From Cyanobacteriota bacterium (lineage in GTDB: Bacteria > Cyanobacteriota > Cyanobacteriia > SKYG9), in the NCBI GenBank assembly GCA_025054735.1, contig JANWZG010000138.1, positions 1 through 9,069 on the forward strand: DNA of 9,069 nt. The letters run 5' to 3'. The notes below the pieces were generated by a model. That model made no database searches, was not told where the DNA came from, and worked only from the letters and a program-made list of their open reading frames with translations. The position numbers and the translations under genes were made by a program. Shown here one piece after another: positions 1-7,103 of the stretch. How positions within the stretch are numbered: the stretch's first letter is position 1; each line of letters begins with the position of its first letter.

Positions 1-96
1 CATCTCTCACACACTCGTATTACACATTCACGTCGCACATTCATATGGGTTACTCCCACTAGAGAGTTGCTACGAATGGCGGATTTCTCTGTTGAT

Positions 97-108
97 TAAA
101 AGCTTTTA
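97..108. repeat. 12-bp perfect palindrome TAAAAGCTTTTA
   Basis: TAAAAGCTTTTA is its own reverse complement and its first three bases are the TAA that closes one frame open from the left edge. It could be an AT-rich binding site, the remains of a terminator for an upstream gene, or chance. There is no GC-rich stem, so an intrinsic terminator is weakly supported. Confidence 0.3.
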
Positions 109-263
109 TCTTAGATACAAGAGGCCAAATGCTTGCAGGTGAAGCACAGAAGCAAGCTGATTTAACCCCAGCTACAGGATTGGCTAACTGCGAGATTAGG
201 CATAGAAATATAGCCCTGAGGGGTAACTAACGAGTGCGTTGCACAGGGTTTATCTAGGAATTT

Positions 264-291
264 CTGACAGAGAAGTTCTGCTGTGGATAGT
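264..291 (+). promoter_or_regulatory. Weak sigma70-type promoter candidate for susA
   Basis: CTGACA (264-269) matches five of six bases of TTGACA. After a 16-nt spacer, GATAGT (286-291) matches four of six bases of TATAAT. This would give an untranslated leader of roughly 110 nt before the ATG at 411. Matches of this quality are common by chance and no transcription data are available. Confidence 0.2.
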
Positions 292-312
292 TGTGGTGTG
301 ACTGTTGGTGCT

Positions 313-342
313 GGTTTACAGAACCCTAAACAATAGGGAACC
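313..342 (+). promoter_or_regulatory. Possible stem-loop in the susA leader
   Basis: CCCTA (324-328) and TAGGG (334-338) can pair across the 5-nt loop AACAA. Outside them, GGTT (313-316) can pair with AACC (339-342), giving an interrupted two-part stem. It ends about 70 nt before the susA start and could influence leader RNA stability or transcription. No T-tract follows, so it is not a normal terminator. The stems are short and may be chance. Confidence 0.25.
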
Positions 343-395
343 TTTGCCCACATACCTATATCCATCAAACCTTGGCACATGTGTGGTTGTTCACT

Positions 396-402
396 AAGGA
401 AA
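396..402 (+). promoter_or_regulatory. Shine-Dalgarno site deciding the susA start
   Basis: AAGGAAA lies about 10 nt before the ATG at 411. It supports that ATG over the in-frame TTG at 372, which would add 13 residues. The resulting protein begins MSDLIQAVLQSDERTNLRQF and is 806 residues long, a length typical of cyanobacterial sucrose synthases. Confidence 0.65.
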
Positions 403-410
403 ATCTGCCA

Positions 411-2831
411 ATGTCTGACCTAATTCAAGCTGTTCTCCAGAGCGATGAGCGCACCAACCTCCGACAGTTTGCTAGCTTGTTACGCACTTCTGAAAAACGA
501 TATCTGCTGCGAAACGAGATTTTGACCCTGTTTGCAGAGTACTGCCATACCTACGAAAAGTCCGATCGCTTCTACACATCCTCTCACCTCAGCAAGCTGA
601 TCTACTACGTTCAAGAAATCATCATCGATAGTGAAAGTCTGTACTTGATTATTCGTCCCCGCATAGCCAGTCAAGAAGCCTATCGGTTGTTGGAAGATTT
701 GACAGTAGAGCCAATTAGTACGCAAGACCTGCTAGATCTACACGATCGTCTGGTCAATCACTTCCATCCCAACGAAGGCGATGTATTCGAGATTGATTTT
801 CAGCCTTTTTATGACTATTCACCAACTATCCGTGACCCCAAAAACATCGGCAAGGGTGTTGCTTTCTTGAATCGATACCTTTCTAGCAAACTCTTTCAAG
901 ATCCACACCAATGGCAAGAAGAACTGTTTACGTTTTTGCGGTTGCATGGCTATGGTGGCCAACCACTCATGATCAACGAGCGGATCAACAGTCAAAAACA
1001 GTTGTCTAATCAAGTTAAGGCGGCTATCACATTTCTGGGTAATTGTCCGAGTGATAAGCCCTACGAGGCACTGCGGTTTGACTTGCAAAGTATGGGCTTT
1101 GAACCAGGTTGGGGGAATACTGCCCAGCGTATACAAGAAACTCTCGAAATCCTCGATCAGTTGATCGACTCCCCTGATCACCAGGCATTAGAGGCGTTGA
1201 TTTCGCGCATTCCCATGATTTTTCGCATCGCCTTGGTGTCTCCCCATGGCTGGTTTGGGCAAGAGGGGGTTTTGGGAAGACCAGACACGGGCGGGCAAGT
1301 AGTCTACATCTTGGATCAGGTGAAAAGCCTAGAACAACAACTTCGGCATGATCTAGAGCTGGCAGGGCTATCTGTGTTGAATGTCCAGCCCAAGGTGATT
1401 GTGTTAACGCGGTTAATTCCCAACAGTGATGGTACGACTTGTAACCAGCGCCTAGAAAAGATCTACGGAACTGAGAACGCTTGGATTTTACGGGTACCGT
1501 TCCGGGATTTCAACCCTAAACTGACGCAGAACTGGATTTCGCGCTTTGAGATTTGGCCCTACCTAGAAACCTTTGCGATCGATGCTGAGCGGGAGTTGCG
1601 AGCTGAGTTTCAAGGTAAACCTGACCTGATTGTGGGCAATTACTCCGATGGCAATCTAGTGGCATTTCTGTTATCTCGCCGTCTGAAGGTTACCCAGTGC
1701 AACGTTGCCCATGCCCTAGAGAAATCTAAATATCTATTTAGCAACCTCTATTGGCATGACTTAGAAGATAAGTACCACTTCTCGCTGCAATTTACGGCTG
1801 ACCTGATTGCCATGAATGCAGCCAACTTTATCATCAGCAGCACCTATCAAGAAATTGTGGGTACCCCTGATAGTGTTGGGCAATACGAATCCTACAAATC
1901 CTTCACGATGCCTGACCTGTATCATGTGGTCAGTGGCATTGAGCTGTTTAGCCCCAAATTTAACGTGGTGCCGCCGGGGGTAAATGAACATGTCTTTTTT
2001 CCCTATACCAACAGCGACGATCGGCTCTTGCTAGAGCGCGATCGCCTAGAAGACCTGCTATTTACCCTAGATGACCCACACCACGTGTTTGGAACTTTGG
2101 ATGATCCTAAGAAGCGACCACTATTTTCCATGGCACGTCTGGATCGCATCAAGAACTTAACTGGGCTAGCCGAGTGCTTCGGTAAAAGTGCCGCTCTTCA
2201 GGAACACTGTAACCTGATTTTGATTGCTGGCAAGCTGCGTCCTGAAGATTCCACCGACCATGAAGAGATTGACCAGATTAACAAGCTTTATCACATCATT
2301 GATCAGTACCATCTCCAGGGCAAAGTGCGCTGGTTAGGGGTACGCCTGTCTAAGGCTGACTCTGGTGAAGTGTATCGCGTCATTGCCGATCGGCAGGGCA
2401 TCTTTGTGCAGCCTGCCCTGTTTGAAGCCTTTGGTCTCACCATTCTAGAAGCAATGATTACCGGACTACCTACCTTTGCGACTCGATTTGGTGGCCCGCT
2501 AGAAATCATTCAGGATGGTGTCAATGGCTTTCTCATTAATCCAACCTTGTTAGCAGAGATGGCTGACAAAATTTTGGACTTTTTGACCAAGTGTGAGCAG
2601 CATCCTCAGTATTGGCACCAGATTTCCCAACGGGCGATCGAACGAGTCTATAGCACTTATACCTGGAGCATTCACACCACTCGGTTACTCTCTCTGGCCA
2701 AGATCTACGGGTTTTGGAACCATGCATCCAAGGAAAATCGGGAAGACATGTTGCGCTACGTCGAAGCCCTGTTTTACTTACTCTATCGTCCCCGTGCTCG
2801 GGCACTGCTTGAGCGCCATCAGCAGCTATAG
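411..2831 (+). CDS. susA: Sucrose synthase (GT4 family)
   Basis: Catalyses the reversible reaction sucrose + NDP = NDP-glucose + fructose in the cytoplasm; in cyanobacteria it is usually assigned to sucrose cleavage feeding NDP-glucose to glycogen and polysaccharides. The 806-residue protein has an N-terminal regulatory half (about 1-270) followed by a GT-B catalytic fold. Clear landmarks are SPHGWFGQ, LGRPDTGGQVVYILDQVKSL and VAHALEKSKY, then the nucleotide-sugar residues R576 and K581 in RLDRIKNLTG. E672 and E680 form the E-x7-E motif of retaining GT4 enzymes. Sucrose-phosphate synthases lack the long N-terminal half, which separates this from that family. At the position of the plant Gln/Asn nucleotide motif it has R645 and S651, so strict UDP preference is not expected. 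It is intact, with no frameshift. A membrane glycosyltransferase gene starts 60 nt downstream on the same strand. Confidence 0.97.
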   Translation: MSDLIQAVLQSDERTNLRQFASLLRTSEKRYLLRNEILTLFAEYCHTYEKSDRFYTSSHLSKLIYYVQEIIIDSESLYLIIRPRIASQEAYRLLEDLTVEPISTQDLLDLHDRLVNHFHPNEGDVFEIDFQPFYDYSPTIRDPKNIGKGVAFLNRYLSSKLFQDPHQWQEELFTFLRLHGYGGQPLMINERINSQKQLSNQVKAAITFLGNCPSDKPYEALRFDLQSMGFEPGWGNTAQRIQETLEILDQLIDSPDHQALEALISRIPMIFRIALVSPHGWFGQEGVLGRPDTGGQVVYILDQVKSLEQQLRHDLELAGLSVLNVQPKVIVLTRLIPNSDGTTCNQRLEKIYGTENAWILRVPFRDFNPKLTQNWISRFEIWPYLETFAIDAERELRAEFQGKPDLIVGNYSDGNLVAFLLSRRLKVTQCNVAHALEKSKYLFSNLYWHDLEDKYHFSLQFTADLIAMNAANFIISSTYQEIVGTPDSVGQYESYKSFTMPDLYHVVSGIELFSPKFNVVPPGVNEHVFFPYTNSDDRLLLERDRLEDLLFTLDDPHHVFGTLDDPKKRPLFSMARLDRIKNLTGLAECFGKSAALQEHCNLILIAGKLRPEDSTDHEEIDQINKLYHIIDQYHLQGKVRWLGVRLSKADSGEVYRVIADRQGIFVQPALFEAFGLTILEAMITGLPTFATRFGGPLEIIQDGVNGFLINPTLLAEMADKILDFLTKCEQHPQYWHQISQRAIERVYSTYTWSIHTTRLLSLAKIYGFWNHASKENREDMLRYVEALFYLLYRPRARALLERHQQL
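2038..2045. repeat. HIP1 octamer GCGATCGC
   Basis: Exact copy of the highly iterated cyanobacterial palindrome, inside susA. It fits the coding frame and has no assigned local function. Confidence 0.85.
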
Positions 2832-2891
2832 TAAGGCCAAGGTTCAGTAGCCGTTAGCTAACCCTATATCAACATCTTGGCATTACTCACT

Positions 2892-4694
2892 ATGGAACAG
2901 CGCTCTAGCGTTCCTCTAGGAACCCTATGGCATTCTCTGACACAAACTCCTATAGTTTGGGGCTTAATCGCTAGTTTTTTCCTCACATTACTACTCGTGT
3001 CACCTGTGGGGGAGTTTCCACTCAATGATGACTGGATCCATGCTGTAGCTACTCGACACCTGCTTCACACAGGCACCTATGCTGGACATCCCTATGTAGC
3101 CTCAACCCTAGTAGCTCAGGTATTTTGGGGAGCCTTATTCTGTAAGGTGTTTGGCTTTAGCTTCACGACGCTGCGCTTGTCTACTATCGTGATTACTGGC
3201 ATCGGTGCTTGGGCGATCGCCCAATGCGGGCTAACGATCGGCCTGCCTAGCCTGTTGGCTTTTCTGTGTGGTTGGGCTGTGGTCATGAATCCTGTTGGTC
3301 TGAGCTTGACCTACAGCTATATGACCGATATGCCTTTTCTCGCCATGACTGCTGTATCGGGGCTGTTTTTCCTGCGATCGTTCACTGGGCACCAAGACCG
3401 CAATATCATCCTAGGCAGTTTATTTGCAGCCATTGCCTTTCTCATTCGCCAATTTGGTATTGTCTTGCCCATAGCCTACGTCCTAACACTGATCGGGTTA
3501 CGAATTGCCCGCAACCGACCGCTGTCAGTCAGTAACTTGCTCTGTCTAGGGTCACCTTGGTTAGGGGTTATTCCCATTTACGGCTATCTATCTACGATCG
3601 GAGCCAATAATCCTACGTTCGCAGCGTTAACTGGGCGCATCCCTGTGGAAGCAATCGAGGCATTGTGCCATGTACCGGTTGCCCTGTGCTACCTCAGCCT
3701 GTTTTTTCTACCCTTGGGCATAGCCCACCTGTGGCAAGTGATATTTACTAACCAAACTAGGAGCCAGACACAGCAGCAGACTATCAGAGCCTGGGGATTT
3801 TGCCTTGTCGCGATCGGGGTATTCACCTTACCGCGAATCCTTTTTGGGCTGAAGCGGTGGTTGTTCAATGACACAGCCCAGTGGCTACGGGACTTTCCTG
3901 TAAGAATGCCTCTGCTCAATGGCGACTATTTACACGACTTTGCCATCGGCAACTTACACCTACCTGGCCTGCAGCCGACTGTTCATCTGGGGCATTGGTG
4001 GTGGCTAATTACGGCTATTTGCCTATGCACTGCTAGTTTTGTTGTTGCCCGATGCATTGAAATTGTGCAAAATATTCTGCGCCAGCCAGACAACCCCCTA
4101 CCCCAACTGCCCACTAACGGTTCTGTCCCTGTTGTTAACAATCCAGCGTATGATAGCCAGCAGTTGTTCATAGGGCTGTGGGGACTTTTGCTGGTGATGA
4201 TTGTCTACAATCCTTGGCGAGTGCAGGTATTTGATCGCTACCTGTTACCTGCGACTATCCCATTCATTCTCATCTTAGCTACCGAGATGAAACCAGCGAG
4301 TTGGAGGTCTGCTCGTTGGGTTACGATCGCCAGTTGTGTGCTGATTTACAGCGTTAGCATCATAACCTTGCAAGATTATCTAGCGTGGAATCGAGCAGCA
4401 TGGGCTGCTGGACAGCGGCTAATGACACACTACAATGTCCCACCATCTATCATTCGGAATGTCGATACCTTTAATGGCTGGCACAATAGCGAGCAGTACA
4501 TGCAGGTCTATCGCACGCGATCGTGGGATGATAGCAATTTGTCAGGAAAAGGCCCTTGGGTCTTAGATGACACCTATCTGGTAACAGCAGCTAGTCAGGC
4601 GGTAATGGGTTATGAGGTGGTTGAGCGTCTCTCCTACAGGTCATGGCTAGGCCACCGCGATCGTTACCTTACTATTTGGAAGCGAATTCAGTAA
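2892..4694 (+). CDS. GT-C-type polytopic membrane glycosyltransferase (GT39/ArnT-like)
   Basis: A 600-residue, strongly hydrophobic protein with perhaps 10-13 membrane segments (first about 21-39). After the first segment comes N45-D46-D47 in FPLNDDWIHA, the acidic pair in the first outer loop that GT-C enzymes use for catalysis or metal binding. A second family-like signature is YMTDMPF (M144-F149), at the start of a later segment. Members of this group move a sugar from a polyprenyl-phosphate donor onto protein, lipid or polysaccharide on the outer face of the membrane; donor and acceptor here are unknown. The C-terminal part (about 500-600) is more polar and probably extracytoplasmic. I chose the ATG at 2892; a TTG five codons upstream is possible and neither has a strong ribosome binding site. 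The stop is 2 nt from the next start, which implies co-translation with the sugar-phosphate synthase that could make its donor. Confidence 0.82.
   Translation: MEQRSSVPLGTLWHSLTQTPIVWGLIASFFLTLLLVSPVGEFPLNDDWIHAVATRHLLHTGTYAGHPYVASTLVAQVFWGALFCKVFGFSFTTLRLSTIVITGIGAWAIAQCGLTIGLPSLLAFLCGWAVVMNPVGLSLTYSYMTDMPFLAMTAVSGLFFLRSFTGHQDRNIILGSLFAAIAFLIRQFGIVLPIAYVLTLIGLRIARNRPLSVSNLLCLGSPWLGVIPIYGYLSTIGANNPTFAALTGRIPVEAIEALCHVPVALCYLSLFFLPLGIAHLWQVIFTNQTRSQTQQQTIRAWGFCLVAIGVFTLPRILFGLKRWLFNDTAQWLRDFPVRMPLLNGDYLHDFAIGNLHLPGLQPTVHLGHWWWLITAICLCTASFVVARCIEIVQNILRQPDNPLPQLPTNGSVPVVNNPAYDSQQLFIGLWGLLLVMIVYNPWRVQVFDRYLLPATIPFILILATEMKPASWRSARWVTIASCVLIYSVSIITLQDYLAWNRAAWAAGQRLMTHYNVPPSIIRNVDTFNGWHNSEQYMQVYRTRSWDDSNLSGKGPWVLDDTYLVTAASQAVMGYEVVERLSYRSWLGHRDRYLTIWKRIQ
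3211..3222. repeat. HIP1 site in an extended 12-bp palindrome
   Basis: GGGCGATCGCCC contains the exact HIP1 octamer (3213-3220) flanked by two symmetric bases per side. It lies inside the membrane glycosyltransferase gene and supports a cyanobacterial origin. Confidence 0.85.
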
Positions 4695-4696
4695 CC

Positions 4697-5890
4697 ATGC
4701 CTGATCTAACATCATTAATCACTGTGCCGACTGGTGCTCTTTGCGTAGAAGAGGTACCTATTGATCAGCGTCATGGAACGGTCGTGCTCTCCCTAGTCGT
4801 GCCTACCTATAATGAGGCCAAAAACATCAAAGCAATGGTGGCTCAGTTGAGCGATCGTCTAGACGACATCTTGCCCAATGCCTATGAACTGATTGTTGTG
4901 GACGACAACAGCCCCGATGGCACCTGGGAAATTGCCCTGTCCCTAATTCACCAATATCCTCACCTGCGGGTTATGCGCCGAGTAGACGAACGTGGTCTGG
5001 CTACAGCAGTTGTTCGAGGTTGGCAAGTTGCCTATGGTGCAGTGTTAGGTGTCATTGACGGAGATTTGCAGCATCCCCCAGAAATTTTGCAGACCCTATG
5101 GGCAGAGATCGATCGTGGTGCCGATTTAGCCGTTGCTAGTCGCCATGTAGAAGGCGGCGGTGTCAGTGAGTGGAGTATCATCCGGCGGTTTCTTTCCCGT
5201 GGTGCTCAGGTTCTAGGCCTAATACTCTTGCCTGAGGTGATTGGTCGTGTATCCGATCCTATGAGTGGATATTTCCTAGTGCGGCGACGGTGTTTGGTCG
5301 GTTGCACCCTCAGCCCCCTGGGTTACAAAATTTTGGTGGAGGTATTGGGACGCGGACGTATCGGCTGGATTGGTGAGGCTGGTTATGTCTTCCAAGAGCG
5401 ACAAGAGGGTGAGAGCAAAGTCACACGTAAGCAATACATTGACTACCTGCGCCATCTTGTCCGCCTACGGTTATCTCTGTTACCTGTGGGTCGCTTTTTG
5501 CGATTCGGTGTAGTCGGGTTTAGTGGTGTATTTGTGGATTTGGGATTGTTTTATCTGTTGCGCACAGTACTGGGTTTGGGCCTGACTCGCAGTGCGATCG
5601 CCTCTTCAGAGATTGCGATTCTCAGCAACTTTCTTTGGAACGAGCTGTGGACATTTGGTGACATTGCCCGCAAGCAACCCGGCAAACGACAACGTCTAAA
5701 ACGACTGATAAAGTTCAATATCGTTTGTTTGGCAGGCTTAGTATTAAATGTGTCGATCGTGAATATCTTGTTTAATGGCTTTGGTGTCAATGAGTATATT
5801 GCCAAGCTGATTGCTATTGCGATCGTTACCCTATGGAACTTCTGGATTAATTTCAAGCTGAACTGGCGCGTTACTGATATCCAACCCTAG
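4697..5890 (+). CDS. Polyprenyl-phosphate hexose synthase fused to a GtrA domain
   Basis: A 397-residue two-domain protein. Residues about 30-245 are a GT2 (GT-A fold) domain of the dolichol-phosphate mannose synthase type, with VVPTYNE (34-40), VVDDNSPDGTW (67-77), the metal-binding D121-x-D123 in DGDLQHPPE, SDPMSGYF (186-193) and GYKILVEVL (209-217). Such enzymes transfer mannose or glucose from GDP-mannose or UDP-glucose to polyprenyl phosphate at the cytoplasmic face. Residues about 266-390 form a GtrA domain with four hydrophobic segments and the signature RFLRFGVVG; GtrA proteins are proposed to flip or support flipping of the lipid-linked sugar. The ATG at 4697, 2 nt after the preceding stop, is preferred over in-frame starts inside that gene. 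The donor sugar cannot be read from sequence; nearby sucrose synthase makes glucose attractive but unproven. Confidence 0.9.
   Translation: MPDLTSLITVPTGALCVEEVPIDQRHGTVVLSLVVPTYNEAKNIKAMVAQLSDRLDDILPNAYELIVVDDNSPDGTWEIALSLIHQYPHLRVMRRVDERGLATAVVRGWQVAYGAVLGVIDGDLQHPPEILQTLWAEIDRGADLAVASRHVEGGGVSEWSIIRRFLSRGAQVLGLILLPEVIGRVSDPMSGYFLVRRRCLVGCTLSPLGYKILVEVLGRGRIGWIGEAGYVFQERQEGESKVTRKQYIDYLRHLVRLRLSLLPVGRFLRFGVVGFSGVFVDLGLFYLLRTVLGLGLTRSAIASSEIAILSNFLWNELWTFGDIARKQPGKRQRLKRLIKFNIVCLAGLVLNVSIVNILFNGFGVNEYIAKLIAIAIVTLWNFWINFKLNWRVTDIQP
5594..5601. repeat. HIP1 octamer GCGATCGC
   Basis: Exact copy of the highly iterated palindrome, inside the GtrA-encoding part of the preceding fusion gene. Confidence 0.85.
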
Positions 5891-5898
5891 GACTAGGG
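5885..5898. repeat. Inverted repeat overlapping the GT2-GtrA stop codon
   Basis: CCCTAG (5885-5890) and CTAGGG (5893-5898) are a perfect 6-bp inverted repeat with a 2-nt centre. The first arm ends with the TAG stop. In RNA only the outer four pairs could form over a usable loop. There is no T-run, so a terminator role is doubtful. Confidence 0.35.
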
Positions 5899-5935
5899 AT
5901 CCCAATCATCTTCCCAATAATCCACTATTTGTTGG

Positions 5936-5954
5936 GCTAAGGTGTATTCTTAGC
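5936..5954. terminator. Possible hairpin between convergent genes
   Basis: GCTAAG (5936-5941) pairs with CTTAGC (5949-5954), with one further G-T pair inside and a 5-nt loop. Its place between a rightward and a leftward gene suits a bidirectional stop for both transcripts. It lacks the GC-rich stem and T-tract of a textbook intrinsic terminator on either strand. A competing pairing of CCCAA (5913-5917) with TTGGG (5932-5936) overlaps it by one base. Confidence 0.3.
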
Positions 5955-5986
5955 AAACCTTCATCCCATCGTGCTCAAAACGTGCA

Positions 5987-6020
5987 CCTAACATTGGGGA
6001 TAAGCCTAACATTGGGGATA
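5987..6020. repeat. Two direct copies of a 16-bp unit, period 18 bp
   Basis: CCTAACATTGGGGATA occurs at 5987-6002 and identically at 6005-6020, separated by AG. It lies in the convergent gap, 40 nt beyond the stop codon of the leftward methyltransferase, so it is probably in the 3' region of that transcript. Slippage duplication is the simplest origin. No open frame crosses it convincingly. Confidence 0.85.
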
Positions 6021-6060
6021 GATACAGTTGTTTGCAGCATTGACACTTGAACTTAAGCAG

Positions 6061-6765
6061 CTACTTCTTTAGCGCTTTTCGAGCAAATGTAATTCCTGTA
6101 ACAGAAGTAACATCCTCATACTCAGGTGGATGTATAGTTTCGACAACCAAGCGACGGTGCCCATCATGACCTTCCACGTAGTCACGATCGGCTGAATTAT
6201 GGACTACTAGCAACCCACCCACTTTCAGCCAAGGCGACCACAACTCGTAGGCTGAACGAACGCCTTGAGGGGATTGATCCCCGTCTAAAAAGAGGAGATC
6301 GATAGGCTGCTGCCAATGGAGCCCAACTGTCTCAGCAGTACCCTTATGTACATCCACCCACGATGTCACACCAGCACGTTGAAGGTTTTGATCAAACTGC
6401 TGTCGCTGAGACATGGGTTTGGCGCTGATAATGTCTTGGTAAATCGGCACTGAAACATCATCACCAGAGGCATCAAACGGGTCAACACAGTGCAACTTCC
6501 CGCTACCACGCACTTTTCGGGCACCTGCCAACAATACTGATGACCTGCCTAAAAATGAGCCAATTTCCACAATTACAGCATTTGCAGGCAACTGATAGCT
6601 AGCGCGTGCCAGTGCAAACATCTCTCGGTTGGTTGACCAGCCTGGAATTTCCTGAGCATAGATGATATATTTTCCCAATGCCCCATAGCGCAGACGATAA
6701 AGCAATTGCCTGATCCAAGATTGGATTTTCCGTTTAATGCCCCGGAGGTGAGTCTTTAGCGTCAC
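6061..6765 (-). CDS. Class I SAM-dependent methyltransferase, substrate unknown
   Basis: A 234-residue protein whose core is a Rossmann-type methyltransferase of the Methyltransf_24-like group. VEIGSFLGRSS (66-76) is the glycine-rich SAM loop, LHCVDPF (91-97) ends the second strand with the acidic D95, FLDGDQSPQGV (159-169) follows strand four, and LKVGGLLVVHNS (180-191) is the strand-five region. Relatives commonly act on small molecules or sugars. Here Q164 replaces the usual His of DGDHS and N190 replaces the usual Asp of HD, so a divalent-metal site, if present, may differ. The first 35 residues are basic and partly amphipathic (KRKIQSWIRQLLYRLRYG) and could lie on a membrane. Translation appears to start at GTG (6765-6763); the next Met is at residue 49, too close to the SAM domain. 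It converges on the glycosyltransferase block, so shared function is not implied. Confidence 0.82.
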   Translation of the reverse strand: MTLKTHLRGIKRKIQSWIRQLLYRLRYGALGKYIIYAQEIPGWSTNREMFALARASYQLPANAVIVEIGSFLGRSSVLLAGARKVRGSGKLHCVDPFDASGDDVSVPIYQDIISAKPMSQRQQFDQNLQRAGVTSWVDVHKGTAETVGLHWQQPIDLLFLDGDQSPQGVRSAYELWSPWLKVGGLLVVHNSADRDYVEGHDGHRRLVVETIHPPEYEDVTSVTGITFARKALKK

Positions 6766-6776
6766 GAGTACCTACC

Positions 6777-6808
6777 CAATATACTGCAATTGCTACAGTA
6801 GCATATTG
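6777..6808 (-). promoter_or_regulatory. Imperfect 32-bp dyad upstream of the methyltransferase
   Basis: The outer arms CAATAT (6777-6782) and ATATTG (6803-6808) are perfect inverted repeats, and several inner bases are also symmetric. An alternative inner hairpin TGCTA-CAG-TAGCA spans 6791-6803. The dyad begins 12 nt upstream of the GTG start. On the minus strand it overlaps a weak promoter candidate, TTGGCA (6831-6826) with CAATAT (6808-6803) after 17 nt. A repressor site or a hairpin in the 5' leader are both possible. Confidence 0.35.
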
Positions 6809-7096
6809 TCTGGCACACCCAAGGATGCCAAGGTTACACACGCTATCTGAGATATTTTCCTAGCTGGGGCTGCGTCAACTCTAACCATCACGTTGGTAGC
6901 CCGTGCTTTAGCGCTGAAGCGTTCACTACAAGTCAAGGCATTGCACCAGAGTTATCCTGAGTTGCCGATCGCGCATCACAGTATTAACATAGGCAGCTAT
7001 TTCCACACAGGTTCTCAAGCGTCAGAATAGCCTGTAATATCTGTGACTAACTCTGGTAATATGTTAGGTTTGCAGACATTCTCACACTGGACTGGT

Positions 7097-7103
7097 AAGG
7101 AGA
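7097..7103 (+). promoter_or_regulatory. Strong Shine-Dalgarno site deciding the ilvC start
   Basis: AAGGAGA lies 8 nt before the ATG at 7112. It sets the start there and not at the in-frame GTG at 7043, which would add 23 residues without family resemblance. Confidence 0.85.

Larger units (their letters stand above)
1..410. other. Leader region upstream of susA, no supported gene
   Basis: About 400 nt without a convincing gene. Two plus-strand frames are open from the left edge, one ending at a TAA at 97-99 and one at a TGA near 141-143. Either could be the tail of a gene outside the window, but neither has recognisable content. The short minus-strand frame at 162-380 has no recognisable motif. 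The region holds a 12-bp palindrome (97-108), a weak promoter-like pair (264-291), a hairpin (313-342) and the ribosome binding site of the next gene. No tRNA-like TPsiC arm, transposase fragment or GTA-N8-TAC (NtcA) site was seen. Confidence 0.6.

Noticed and set aside
1..143. Plus-strand frames open from the left edge as the tail of an upstream gene
   Set aside because: Two frames are open for 32 and about 47 codons and neither has family-like sequence, so no call could be justified.
162..380. 72-residue minus-strand frame upstream of susA
   Set aside because: No recognisable motif, no good ribosome binding site, and it overlaps the likely susA leader. Treated as chance.
2593..2850. 85-residue plus-strand frame overlapping the 3' end of susA
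   Set aside because: It lies almost wholly inside susA in another frame and has no independent features; a shadow of the real gene.
4643..4696. Upstream start for the GT2-GtrA protein inside the previous gene
   Set aside because: It would add 18 residues (MARPPRSLPYYLEANSVT) unlike GT2 N-termini. The ATG at 4697 just after the preceding stop fits translational coupling.
5551..5856. 101-residue minus-strand frame under the GtrA domain
   Set aside because: It is antisense to a strongly supported membrane domain; such frames arise often opposite hydrophobic coding sequence.
5987..6020. CRISPR array
   Set aside because: Only two units with a 2-nt spacer and no cas genes; a simple direct duplication.
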